NCBI GenBank assembly: GCA_004555735.1
Contig: SFHH01000146.1
Coordinates: 1 to 5,100 of the forward strand
Direction: 5' to 3'
Length of the DNA: 5,100 bases
Source: Acidaminococcus fermentans
GTDB taxonomy: Bacteria; Bacillota_C; Negativicutes; Acidaminococcales; Acidaminococcaceae
The position numbers were made by a program, and so were the translations under genes. Shown here one piece after another: positions 1-5,100 of this stretch. Position 1 is the first letter of the stretch. The number at the start of each line of letters is the position of its first letter. Under the pieces are notes generated by a model that did not search any database, had not been told where the DNA came from, and saw only the letters and a program-made list of their open reading frames with translations.

Positions 1-517
1 AGCAGGCCGCATCGGAAAAGTCACGGCGGCAGGCCAGGATTTCTTCCACCGAATGACCGAAACCCTCCAGGGTCTCCCGGAGAAGGGGCTGGTCCGGATC
101 CGTAAGCCCGGCCAGGGCCCGGCTGCCGAAAGTCCCCCCCAGGGGACTGGCTTCTTCCCCGTTGAAAGCGTACACCTCCACCGTGTGCCACAGCTTCCGC
201 CCTTCTTCCCGGAGCCGCTGGACACAGCCGATGGCCGCCGCCACCCCGTAGGCCCCGTCGAACAGGCCCCCGGATGGCACCGTATCCAGATGGGACCCCA
301 GGAGGATGTGCTTTGCCCCCGGGTCCTTGCTGGGCAGCATGGCCCGCAGGTTCCCCGCCGCATCCCGGCTGGTGGTGAGCCCTGCCTGTTGGAGCAGCCC
401 TTCCGCCGCCTCCAGGGCCTGGAAGAATTCCGGGCTGTACAGCCGGCGGGTGTAGGACCCATCCGGGTTCTTTCCAAAATGGGCAATGGTTTCCAGTATA
501 TCCATGATCCGTCCCAT
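1..517 (-). CDS. Hydantoinase/carbamoylase-family (M20) amidase, N-terminal part
   Basis: Metal-dependent amidohydrolase of the group that includes N-carbamoyl-L-amino-acid hydrolase, beta-ureidopropionase and allantoate amidohydrolase; these cytoplasmic enzymes cleave carbamoyl-type C-N bonds in amino-acid, pyrimidine or purine breakdown. The first 172 residues are visible; the family is usually about 400-420 long, so the C-terminal part, including the dimerisation domain, lies beyond the left edge. Diagnostic motifs read in order: DAAGNLRA (52-59), GSHLDTVPSGG (74-84) with metal ligand H76, FDGAYGV (86-92) with bridging D87, FNGEEAS (118-124) with the E121/E122 pair, then GGTFGSRALAGL (127-138). 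All expected metal and catalytic residues of this part are present and no frameshift is seen. Start ATG at 517 is preceded by AGGAGG (530-525) with a 7-base spacer. It follows the DUF2828 gene after a terminator, so it is probably its own transcription unit. The substrate cannot be told from this fragment. Confidence 0.93.
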   Translation of the reverse strand, partial: MGRIMDILETIAHFGKNPDGSYTRRLYSPEFFQALEAAEGLLQQAGLTTSRDAAGNLRAMLPSKDPGAKHILLGSHLDTVPSGGLFDGAYGVAAAIGCVQRLREEGRKLWHTVEVYAFNGEEASPLGGTFGSRALAGLTDPDQPLLRETLEGFGHSVEEILACRRDFSDAAC

Positions 518-547
518 GGAAAGACCTCCTTCACGTATATTTCTTCC

Positions 548-576
548 ATTAAACCATAAATGGGGGAAATAGGAAA
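548..576 (-). promoter_or_regulatory. Weak candidate promoter for the amidase gene
   Basis: Read on the minus strand, TTTAAT (553-548) differs from the -10 consensus at one base and lies 17 bases after TTTCCT (576-571), a poor -35 match. A start near 541 would give a short leader of about 24 bases containing the AGGAGG site. The gap between the DUF2828 stop and the amidase ATG is only 88 bases and holds a terminator, so a promoter is expected here, but this exact placement is weak; TATACG further downstream is an alternative -10. Confidence 0.25.
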
Positions 577-605
577 GGGGGTGTTGCGCGGGCAACACCC
601 CCTTT
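574..605 (-). terminator. Intrinsic terminator after the DUF2828 gene
   Basis: A perfect 14-bp stem (574-587 with 592-605) closed by a four-base loop begins at the base next to the DUF2828 stop codon TGA (608-606). The stem is very GC-rich in the middle with A-T pairs at its base. On the minus strand it is followed by a broken T-rich tract (TTTCCTATTT) rather than a clean run, so efficiency is uncertain. The other strand ends in TTTT and could also terminate, but no plus-strand gene is seen to need it. Confidence 0.75.
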
Positions 606-2090
606 TCACGCCCGCACCGGCCGGTATCGTTCCTGCCCCAGAACTTCCAGCATGAAGGCCATAGGATCCAGGTTCCCTTCCCGAAGCATCTGGAAGATCT
701 GGGGACTGCATCCGGAAACCAGCACCGCTCCCTGCTGGTTCTGAGTCACCGGCTGCTGGCGGGTCCGGCTGTCCACATTCCAGAAAACCACCTGGGGCAG
801 TCCGTATCCCTGGGCCCGGAATTTTTCCCGGGCCCACTGGAAGTTAGTCAGCTCCCCCCTGCTGCAGGCCGCATCGAATTCCATATCCGAAATCACATAC
901 AGCCTCCGGGGCAGCTCTTCCTGGGGCATCCGTTTCCGGACGGCTTCCCGGAGGATCAGATCGAACACCGCCTGGAGATCGGTGTTGGCCACTTCATTGA
1001 AAGACATGGTGTACCGGATCTTTTCGGCGATATCCCGTCCCTTGATTTCCACCAGACGAGGATGTTCACTGAAAGTGATGAAACGATTCCGGAAGGGTCC
1101 TCGGTTCCGCTCAGCAAAATACACAGCCAGGGACTGGGCCACCGCTGCTGGCATGGGATGGGACCCGTTGTACATGGAACCGGATCCGTCCGCCACCACC
1201 AGTGCGTCCTCGCCCCGAGTGAAATCTTCCTGGGCCTTCCAAGTCACATCCAGGGACCGCCGCTGTTCTTCCGTAAGAGACTGGGCCGGCCGTCCCCAGT
1301 ATCCATTGTTTTCCACCAAAGGAGCTACGATGTCATAGGGAGCCAGGGTACCGGTGTGGAGCTTCTTCTCTCCCTGTTCCACCTGGTCCAGGAAGGTTTG
1401 GTACCGTTCGCCGTCATTCCGCCAGAAAGCCGCCCTGTATTTGAACAGGGCTTTAGAAGGCTGCTGGTCATAGGCAAAGGTATAGTCCCGATTCCGGAGA
1501 TGGTTCTCCAGGAGATGGATCTCCCGCCGCAGCCCGGTGAGACGCTGCCGGTACTCCCGTTCCGTCAGATGGAACTGCCGGGCCAGGTGGCGGGCCTTAT
1601 TCACCGTACAGGTGCAGGAAGCATTCACCGAAGGCAGCCATTTGGTCAAAAGAGAAACCGGCCTTCCTTCTTTTGTGGCCCGTTCGTCCGCTTCCAGCAG
1701 CTGCTGGAAGAAGGAAACCACCTGTTTTTCACAAGGGGTGCCCAAAAGTTCCAGCAAATCATCATACCGGCCATAGTCCGGAACTAGGGACAGATTTTTC
1801 TCGACTGTTCCCGGGGCAAAAAGGGCCAGCCAATGGAAGATGATCCGGAACACCCGCCGTTCTCCCAAGCCTCCCCGGATATCCCGGGCAAAGAACAGGA
1901 TTTTCAAGGCCAGGTCCCGGTTTTCCCCATAGGCCGCCTGGAACCGCCGGAGAATCTCCCTTTTGGTATTGTGGCGCAGGGCCCCGATCGAAGCAAACAG
2001 ATCCAAGCACTGAGATCCTGTACTGGTATAAGTCAGGGCACCGTTTTCTGTACGGGTCCATTTGGTTCCTTCCTGCAGCAGTCCTGCCAT
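606..2090 (-). CDS. DUF2828-family protein (TROVE-like N-terminal part plus vWA domain)
   Basis: A 494-residue protein of the DUF2828 family, also found in plants and giant viruses; no member's biochemical role is known to me. The N-terminal two thirds is helical and resembles the TROVE module of Ro60/Rsr-type RNA-binding proteins, with family signatures TGSQCLDLFASIGALR (24-39), RDIRGGLGERR (69-79), LLTKWLPS (147-154) and a PSKA..KYR..F..N element (211-225). The C-terminal vWA domain has a complete metal-ion site: DGSGS (301-305), T370 and D402 in SDMEFD, so it should bind Mg2+ or Mn2+ and a partner. VVFWNVD (434-440) and GAVLVSG (454-460) are late family motifs. I chose ATG 2090 because AAGGAG (2103-2098) sits 7 bases upstream. 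A GTG at 2165 would add 25 arginine/proline-rich residues without a ribosome site and lies inside the folded leader. No signal peptide or membrane segment, so cytoplasmic. Neighbouring WYL regulators suggest stress-controlled RNA or macromolecule handling; that is inference. Confidence 0.9.
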   Translation of the reverse strand: MAGLLQEGTKWTRTENGALTYTSTGSQCLDLFASIGALRHNTKREILRRFQAAYGENRDLALKILFFARDIRGGLGERRVFRIIFHWLALFAPGTVEKNLSLVPDYGRYDDLLELLGTPCEKQVVSFFQQLLEADERATKEGRPVSLLTKWLPSVNASCTCTVNKARHLARQFHLTEREYRQRLTGLRREIHLLENHLRNRDYTFAYDQQPSKALFKYRAAFWRNDGERYQTFLDQVEQGEKKLHTGTLAPYDIVAPLVENNGYWGRPAQSLTEEQRRSLDVTWKAQEDFTRGEDALVVADGSGSMYNGSHPMPAAVAQSLAVYFAERNRGPFRNRFITFSEHPRLVEIKGRDIAEKIRYTMSFNEVANTDLQAVFDLILREAVRKRMPQEELPRRLYVISDMEFDAACSRGELTNFQWAREKFRAQGYGLPQVVFWNVDSRTRQQPVTQNQQGAVLVSGCSPQIFQMLREGNLDPMAFMLEVLGQERYRPVRA

Positions 2091-2190
2091 GATGATTCTC
2101 CTTTCCATCCCTGCCAAGGTACCCTTCCACCTGTGGGGAACAGCTGCCGGAGCAGCTCTCCTCACCGGGCAGGATTTCGGCTTTCACAGC
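2091..2190 (-). promoter_or_regulatory. Structured 5' leader of the DUF2828 gene
   Basis: Between the likely transcription start near 2190 and the ribosome site, the minus-strand RNA can form a compact three-way junction. P1 pairs CCTGCC (2173-2168) with GGCAGG (2115-2110), extended by two pairs past a bulged G. P2 is a long hairpin (2165-2133): GTGAGGAG and AGCTGC pair with GCAGCT and TTCCCCAC around a TCCG loop, with one A-C mismatch, one G-T pair and one bulged G. P3 is a small AAGG/CCTT hairpin (2126-2116) abutting P1. AAGGAG at 2103-2098 lies just 3' of P1 and is left free. I match it to no riboswitch class I know. It could be a regulatory leader, a protein-binding site or a processed small RNA; chance folding is possible in GC-rich sequence. 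Confidence 0.45.
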
Positions 2191-2196
2191 TTCTGA

Positions 2197-2227
2197 AATA
2201 TAGAAAAACGCTGTAGGTACCTTTCAA
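2197..2227 (-). promoter_or_regulatory. Likely promoter of the DUF2828 gene
   Basis: On the minus strand TTGAAA (2227-2222) and TATATT (2202-2197) resemble the -35 and -10 boxes of a housekeeping sigma factor. The 19-base spacer is longer than ideal, which fits a regulated promoter; shifting the -10 one base to CTATAT gives 18. A start would fall near 2190, leaving a leader of about 100 bases. The upstream WYL genes end in a terminator, so the DUF2828 gene needs a promoter in this interval. Confidence 0.45.
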
Positions 2228-2274
2228 GACACGTATTCCATAATGATCTTGGAAATGTTGGCTGTCCGTGTCTT
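2226..2274 (-). repeat. Inverted repeat overlapping the DUF2828 promoter -35
   Basis: AAGACACG (2274-2267) and CGTGTCTT (2233-2226) are perfect 8-base inverted arms separated by 33 bases; the inner arm overlaps the first two bases of the candidate -35 box. A third copy of the core GTGTCT lies at 2313-2308. Between the arms, TTCCA and TGGAA form a second short inverted pair. This arrangement suits a bipartite operator, possibly for a WYL regulator encoded next door; as RNA it would be a stem upstream of the proposed start. Function is inferred. Confidence 0.4.
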
Positions 2275-2406
2275 CCAAAGCATCAAAGGTTTCGGGATCC
2301 CTCCCGCAGACACTTGCAAAAGTGCCCCATACCATTTTCATACTTGTTTTTGCTGTAGATGCTTTCGATGGCTCCATTTTACCCGGAAAGATGATTTCCA
2401 TCATGG

Positions 2407-2447
2407 AAAAAAAGGTACGAACGATGTTCGCTACCGTTCATACCTTT
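2407..2447 (-). terminator. Intrinsic terminator overlapping the end of the second WYL gene
   Basis: AAAGGTATGAACG (2447-2435) pairs with CGTTCGTACCTTT (2423-2411) in a 13-bp stem with one G-T pair and an 11-base loop, followed on the minus strand by an unbroken run of seven T (2413-2407, partly within the stem). The left arm encodes the last amino acids of the WYL protein and the stop TAG (2433-2431) is in the loop. It should end the MATE-WYL-WYL transcript. Confidence 0.85.
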
Positions 2448-3330
2448 GCTGTCTCTCCAGCCGCTCTTTGATTTTCTGTACCAGTCCGGGAGGATCCACC
2501 ACCTTCAGGAAAGGACCGAAGGCCAGGATCCGGATCAGCAGTTCTGTTTCATCCGGTTTGTAGTAAAAAAGGGTCAGACGGTAGTGGTCCTCATCCAGCT
2601 GCACAGTCTCCTTTTCCAGATCAGAAAAGTGCAGCAGCGCTCGTTCCAGGGCTTTCCGCCGATCCACCAGTTCCAGCACAGTCCGTGCTTTCCAGCGTTT
2701 TCGGTCCCGCTGGCAGGCTGAACCCGCCTCCTTCAGCTGGAGGTCCCGGAGGGAAGAGACCCGGAGGGTGTACAGGGTCCCCCGGTCAGAATGGGCCAGG
2801 AGACGGAACTTGTCATCCAAGCCGGAATATTCCAGTCCGTCCGGATGGACTTCCAGGGATTGGATCCCTTTCCGGCCCTGGAACTGGACCTGGAGCTTCC
2901 GTTTCTCCCGGAGCGCCATCAGCAGCTGGCGGAAATGATCCCGATAGACCGGGTCCCCATAGGGATCCCCATCCTGATACCGGTCATAATAGACGAAGAA
3001 ATCCCGGGAAAACAGCGGTTCCCCCAAAGGAAATGGCAGAACTGGCGGATGGAACAGCTGCATCCGGGGATCCTGGAGGACGGCAGCCAGCCAGCGTCTC
3101 TCCAGGATGGTCAGGGGACAGTCCGGGACACTGGCCAGGGGCGTCTTCCCCTCCCGGGTCAGAAGATGGCTTTCGGCCAGGATCCGGGGCAGTTCCAGGG
3201 TGCTTTCCCCGAAGGATCCGTCCTGGATCAATCCATAGAGCTTTTTCCGGGTCAGCGTTCCCCGGCAGGCTTCCCGGAGGACCTTTTCCAGCACCTGATA
3301 ATACCGGCCGTAGATTTCGTGGAACAGCAT
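2431..3330 (-). CDS. WYL-domain protein, second of a pair
   Basis: A 299-residue cytoplasmic regulator-like protein of about the length of BrxR/CapW-type WYL repressors. Residues 1-85 are helical and probably a winged-helix DNA-binding part, though its helix-turn-helix is hard to place by eye. The WYL domain spans about 132-200 (LLMALREKRKLQVQF, then HPDGLEYSG and KFRLLAHSDRGTLYTLRVSSL); the name-giving Trp-Tyr-Leu is Phe-Arg-Leu (175-177). A WCX-type C-terminal extension follows at about 238-295, with ETELLIRILAFGPFLKVV (261-278). In known relatives the WYL domain binds a ligand, in several cases nucleic acid, and the extension helps dimer contact. I prefer ATG 3330, two bases after the preceding stop, because AGGAGG lies 7 bases upstream; GTG 3336 would overlap that stop by four bases but is too close to the ribosome site. 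Coupled translation with the first WYL protein suggests they act together, perhaps as a heteromer like PafBC. The DNA target is unknown. Confidence 0.88.
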   Translation of the reverse strand: MLFHEIYGRYYQVLEKVLREACRGTLTRKKLYGLIQDGSFGESTLELPRILAESHLLTREGKTPLASVPDCPLTILERRWLAAVLQDPRMQLFHPPVLPFPLGEPLFSRDFFVYYDRYQDGDPYGDPVYRDHFRQLLMALREKRKLQVQFQGRKGIQSLEVHPDGLEYSGLDDKFRLLAHSDRGTLYTLRVSSLRDLQLKEAGSACQRDRKRWKARTVLELVDRRKALERALLHFSDLEKETVQLDEDHYRLTLFYYKPDETELLIRILAFGPFLKVVDPPGLVQKIKERLERQQRYER

Positions 3331-3332
3331 GC

Positions 3333-4568
3333 TCACTCCTCCTCATACATGGCCCGGAGTCGGTCCAGGTCCCTCCAGAAACGCCGGGTCACCTGGGGAT
3401 TAGAGCATTCCAGGCGCAGGATCCGGCCCATGAACGTGCGGAGCCAGGGCAGCATTTCCCGGGCATCGTACACATCGATGGAAAAGCGCCACACCGTGGA
3501 GCTTACCTGGATCACCTTTCCCTGCCGTTTTTCCCGCCGGAGCCGTTCAGGGATATAAGGCTCCTCCAGACCTGCATAGAGATCCAGTTCCACATGGTCC
3601 AGTCGGGATTTTTTCCCGGAGCCAGCTCCAATGCCCCACAGATACCGGACAAACTGCCGGCCTGATCGTTCCAGTTCCGCCCATTCCGGTTCCTGTCCGG
3701 CCTGTTCTGCTTTTTCCAATCGGTCCAACCGAAAGAACTGGGGTCGTTTCCCCTTTTCCCGGCCGGCCAGCAGATAGGTCCGTCCCGTGGCCGTGCTGCA
3801 GTAGGCTTTCAGAGGATATACTTCCTGGGTCTCCCCAGCTTTCCCGTCCTTTTTCCGGAATTCCAGCCGGACCTTCCGTTTGGCCTCATGGGCAGCGGCC
3901 AGCTGGTACAGGATCTCCTGATCCAGGGCTCCGGAAAGATAATGGTGCTTGAAAGAAAGGGAAGTGTCCTGCTCCGGGCACCGGTCCAGGAGATAGGCCC
4001 CTACGATACCCAGGGGCAGAGCCTCCGAGGCAAAACACAGGGCAGCGGCCCAGTCGGCCGGATCCCAGGGGGCATCTGCCAGTTTGTAATACAGGCTCTT
4101 CCCCACTTTCCGGCTGCAGAAGAGGCCCAGTGCCTCCCCTTCCTTCAGTTTGTTCCGGATGGTGGAAGCATCGGGCAGCGGACAGTCCGGGTCCACCTGG
4201 AGCAGAGCGGCACAGACCTGGTCCACCGCCTCTCCAAAGGAAAGTTCTCCCTGCCGGTGGAAAATGTCCAGCAGCAGGAAATGGAGAGCCGCATCCCAAG
4301 GTGTGAAGCTTTTGGCCCGGAAAGCCTCGTACAGAGGATTGTGCCGGACGGTCCGGCAGTCCACGGTCAGGAACACCACTTTCCCTTCCGGTTCCTGTCG
4401 GAAAGCCATGGCGTCCCGGAGCCAGCTTTCCACCCGGCGCCGTTCATTGTCGTAGCTCCGGAGGCTCTTCAGCCGGAAATCCCGCCGAGTATGGAAGCCC
4501 TGGACATAGAAATCCCGAAGCACGGAACGAGTGGTGTTGAAATCTTTGATCAGTTCCTGATAGGCCAT
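3333..4568 (-). CDS. WYL-domain transcription regulator, first of a pair
   Basis: A 411-residue protein, longer than the usual 300-350 of single-domain WYL regulators because of an N-terminal segment (1-60) rich in Arg and Asp. A winged helix-turn-helix fits residues 88-163: helices around FGEAVDQV and DASTIRNKLKEGEALGLF, then a wing ending SLYYKL. The WYL domain is at about 217-290, with AKRKVRLEFRK (229-239), EVYPLKAYC (249-257) and TYLLAGRE (264-271), where Thr replaces the first residue of the WYL triad, then RPQFFRLDRL. A WCX-type extension closes the protein (about 322-408; VYDAREMLPWLRTFMGRILR). Start ATG 4568 has GGGAGG (4586-4581) 12 bases upstream, a little far. It lies 27 bases behind the MATE stop with no visible terminator or room for a promoter, so it may share the MATE transcript. 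It probably binds DNA and senses a ligand; neither is known. Autoregulation or control of the DUF2828 gene is inference from position. Confidence 0.88.
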   Translation of the reverse strand: MAYQELIKDFNTTRSVLRDFYVQGFHTRRDFRLKSLRSYDNERRRVESWLRDAMAFRQEPEGKVVFLTVDCRTVRHNPLYEAFRAKSFTPWDAALHFLLLDIFHRQGELSFGEAVDQVCAALLQVDPDCPLPDASTIRNKLKEGEALGLFCSRKVGKSLYYKLADAPWDPADWAAALCFASEALPLGIVGAYLLDRCPEQDTSLSFKHHYLSGALDQEILYQLAAAHEAKRKVRLEFRKKDGKAGETQEVYPLKAYCSTATGRTYLLAGREKGKRPQFFRLDRLEKAEQAGQEPEWAELERSGRQFVRYLWGIGAGSGKKSRLDHVELDLYAGLEEPYIPERLRREKRQGKVIQVSSTVWRFSIDVYDAREMLPWLRTFMGRILRLECSNPQVTRRFWRDLDRLRAMYEEE

Positions 4569-4595
4569 GGTACGTTCTTACCTCCCTGTCCCTCT

Positions 4596-5100
4596 TCACT
4601 CTTGCCTCTCTGCTCTGCCCTGTTTCCGTTCCAGATCCTTCATCACCCACTGCCAGGCGCAAAAGCCGAAGATGCCGGCCACCAGCCAGGCCATAGGGTC
4701 GCAAGCGGCGGAGATGGCGTAACTGTGAGTCTCCATGCCCACCAGGGCAGTGAGCCCCCGGGCCATGAGCTCGAACACCCCGCACAGGGTGGGCGCCAGG
4801 GCGTACCCCACTCCCTGCATGGCATTCCGATAGATGAAGATCATGCTGAGGGGCAGATAGAACCACATGGCGATGTCCCCGTAGGTCTGGGCCCAGGGCA
4901 GCAGGGCCGCCGCATCCACGTCCCCGGAGAAGAAGAACCCTGTCAGGAAGGGCAGCAGGTAATGGAGTACCACCGCCGACAGCACCGAATACAGGACCAT
5001 CATCTGGAGGGCTTTCTTCACTCCCTCCCGAATCCGTCCCAGGTCCCCTTTCCCGAAGTTCTGGCCCGCATAGGTAGCCATGGTCTGGCCCATGGACAGA
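4596..5100 (-). CDS. MATE-family efflux transporter, C-terminal part
   Basis: The last 167 residues of an inner-membrane multidrug and toxin extrusion antiporter, which exports organic cations or drugs in exchange for Na+ or H+. The opening SMGQTMATYAGQNFGKG with the following GRIREGVKKAL is the characteristic MATE loop that in the family begins the C-terminal half. Four hydrophobic segments follow: around QMMVLYSVLSAVVLHYLLPF, DIAMWFYLPLSMIFIYRNAM, LCGVFELMARGLTALVG and AAC..MAWLVAGIFGFCAWQW. It ends in a charged cytoplasmic tail (KDLERKQGRAERQE). The family is usually about 450 residues, so roughly the first 60 percent is outside the window. Substrate cannot be inferred. It is upstream of the WYL pair in the same direction, and its transcript may continue into them; a functional link is not evident. 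Confidence 0.93.
   Translation of the reverse strand, partial: LSMGQTMATYAGQNFGKGDLGRIREGVKKALQMMVLYSVLSAVVLHYLLPFLTGFFFSGDVDAAALLPWAQTYGDIAMWFYLPLSMIFIYRNAMQGVGYALAPTLCGVFELMARGLTALVGMETHSYAISAACDPMAWLVAGIFGFCAWQWVMKDLERKQGRAERQE

Larger units (their letters stand above)
2091..2430. other. 340-base intergenic region, contents
   Basis: This gap between the second WYL gene and the DUF2828 gene is visibly richer in A and T than the genes around it. From the WYL side it holds the right arm and T-run of the WYL terminator (to 2407), a small CACTT/AAGTG hairpin (2324-2311), the AAGACACG inverted repeat, the candidate promoter, the foldable leader and the AAGGAG ribosome site. An 80-codon frame at 2404-2162 crosses it, but starts just after the terminator T-run without a ribosome site and matches nothing I recognise. 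No tRNA, transposon end or CRISPR repeat is seen. Confidence 0.7.

Noticed and set aside
121..160. Possible frameshift in the amidase at a run of seven C
   Set aside because: Careful reading keeps the frame through GGTFGSRALAGL, a conserved family motif, so the gene is intact here.
53..559. Plus-strand open frame of 168 codons at the left end
   Set aside because: It is antisense to the amidase, whose reading frame carries clear M20 motifs; the antisense translation resembles nothing.
2091..2165. 25-residue N-terminal extension of the DUF2828 protein from GTG 2165
   Set aside because: No ribosome binding site precedes the GTG, the residues do not look like the family N-terminus, and ATG 2090 has a well-placed AAGGAG.
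2311..2328. Sigma-54-like promoter (GGCAC followed by TTGCA), of interest because RtcR-controlled Rsr operons use sigma-54
   Set aside because: Only two bases lie between GGCAC and TTGC where about five are needed, so the -24 and -12 elements are out of register. The sequence is better read as the CACTT/AAGTG hairpin.
2162..2404. 80-codon minus-strand frame across the intergenic region
   Set aside because: It begins directly after the terminator T-run with no ribosome site, contains the candidate promoter and inverted repeat, ends inside the foldable leader and has no motif I recognise. A real small protein is not excluded but is unsupported.
2091..2430. Bacterial Y RNA (YrlA-type) gene beside the TROVE-like protein
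   Set aside because: No tRNA-like module and no recognisable Ro-binding helix sequence was found; the folded leader is reported as an unassigned structure instead.
2685..3665. Long plus-strand open frames, the largest 326 codons
   Set aside because: They lie antisense to the two WYL genes, have low-complexity Pro/Gly/Arg-rich translations and no family motifs; GC-rich coding DNA often leaves such open frames.

Overview
The window is protein-dense bacterial DNA of fairly high GC, with every supported gene on the minus strand. Strong AGGAGG-type ribosome binding sites, intrinsic terminators and GC-rich codon choice (CTG, CGG, GCC, ATC) suggest a GC-rich member of the Bacillota. A Negativicutes host such as an Acidaminococcus-like gut anaerobe is only a guess; no rRNA or other taxonomic marker is present.

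In transcription order (right to left): (1) 5100-4596, the C-terminal part of a MATE-family efflux transporter that runs off the window; (2) 4568-3333, a 411-residue WYL-domain protein 27 bases after it; (3) 3330-2431, a 299-residue second WYL-domain protein two bases after the previous stop, so probably translationally coupled; (4) 2447-2407, an intrinsic terminator whose left arm is the end of that gene; (5) 2430-2091, a more AT-rich intergenic region of 340 bases holding a likely promoter, an inverted repeat beside it and a leader that can fold into a three-way junction; (6) 2090-606, a DUF2828-family protein with a TROVE-like helical N-terminal part and a C-terminal von Willebrand factor A domain with an intact metal site; (7) 605-574, a strong terminator hairpin; (8) 517-1, the N-terminal third or more of a hydantoinase/carbamoylase-family (M20) amidase that runs off the left end.

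The centre of interest is the pair of WYL regulators beside the DUF2828 gene. WYL proteins are ligand-sensing transcription regulators, often tied to DNA damage, RNA repair or phage defence, while vWA/TROVE-like proteins such as Ro60/Rsr bind RNA. The simplest reading is a stress- or conflict-responsive module in which one or both WYL proteins control the DUF2828 promoter, perhaps through the AAGACACG/CGTGTCTT inverted repeat. This is inference from context. The MATE and amidase genes look like ordinary housekeeping neighbours, although the MATE gene may supply the transcript that reads into the WYL genes.
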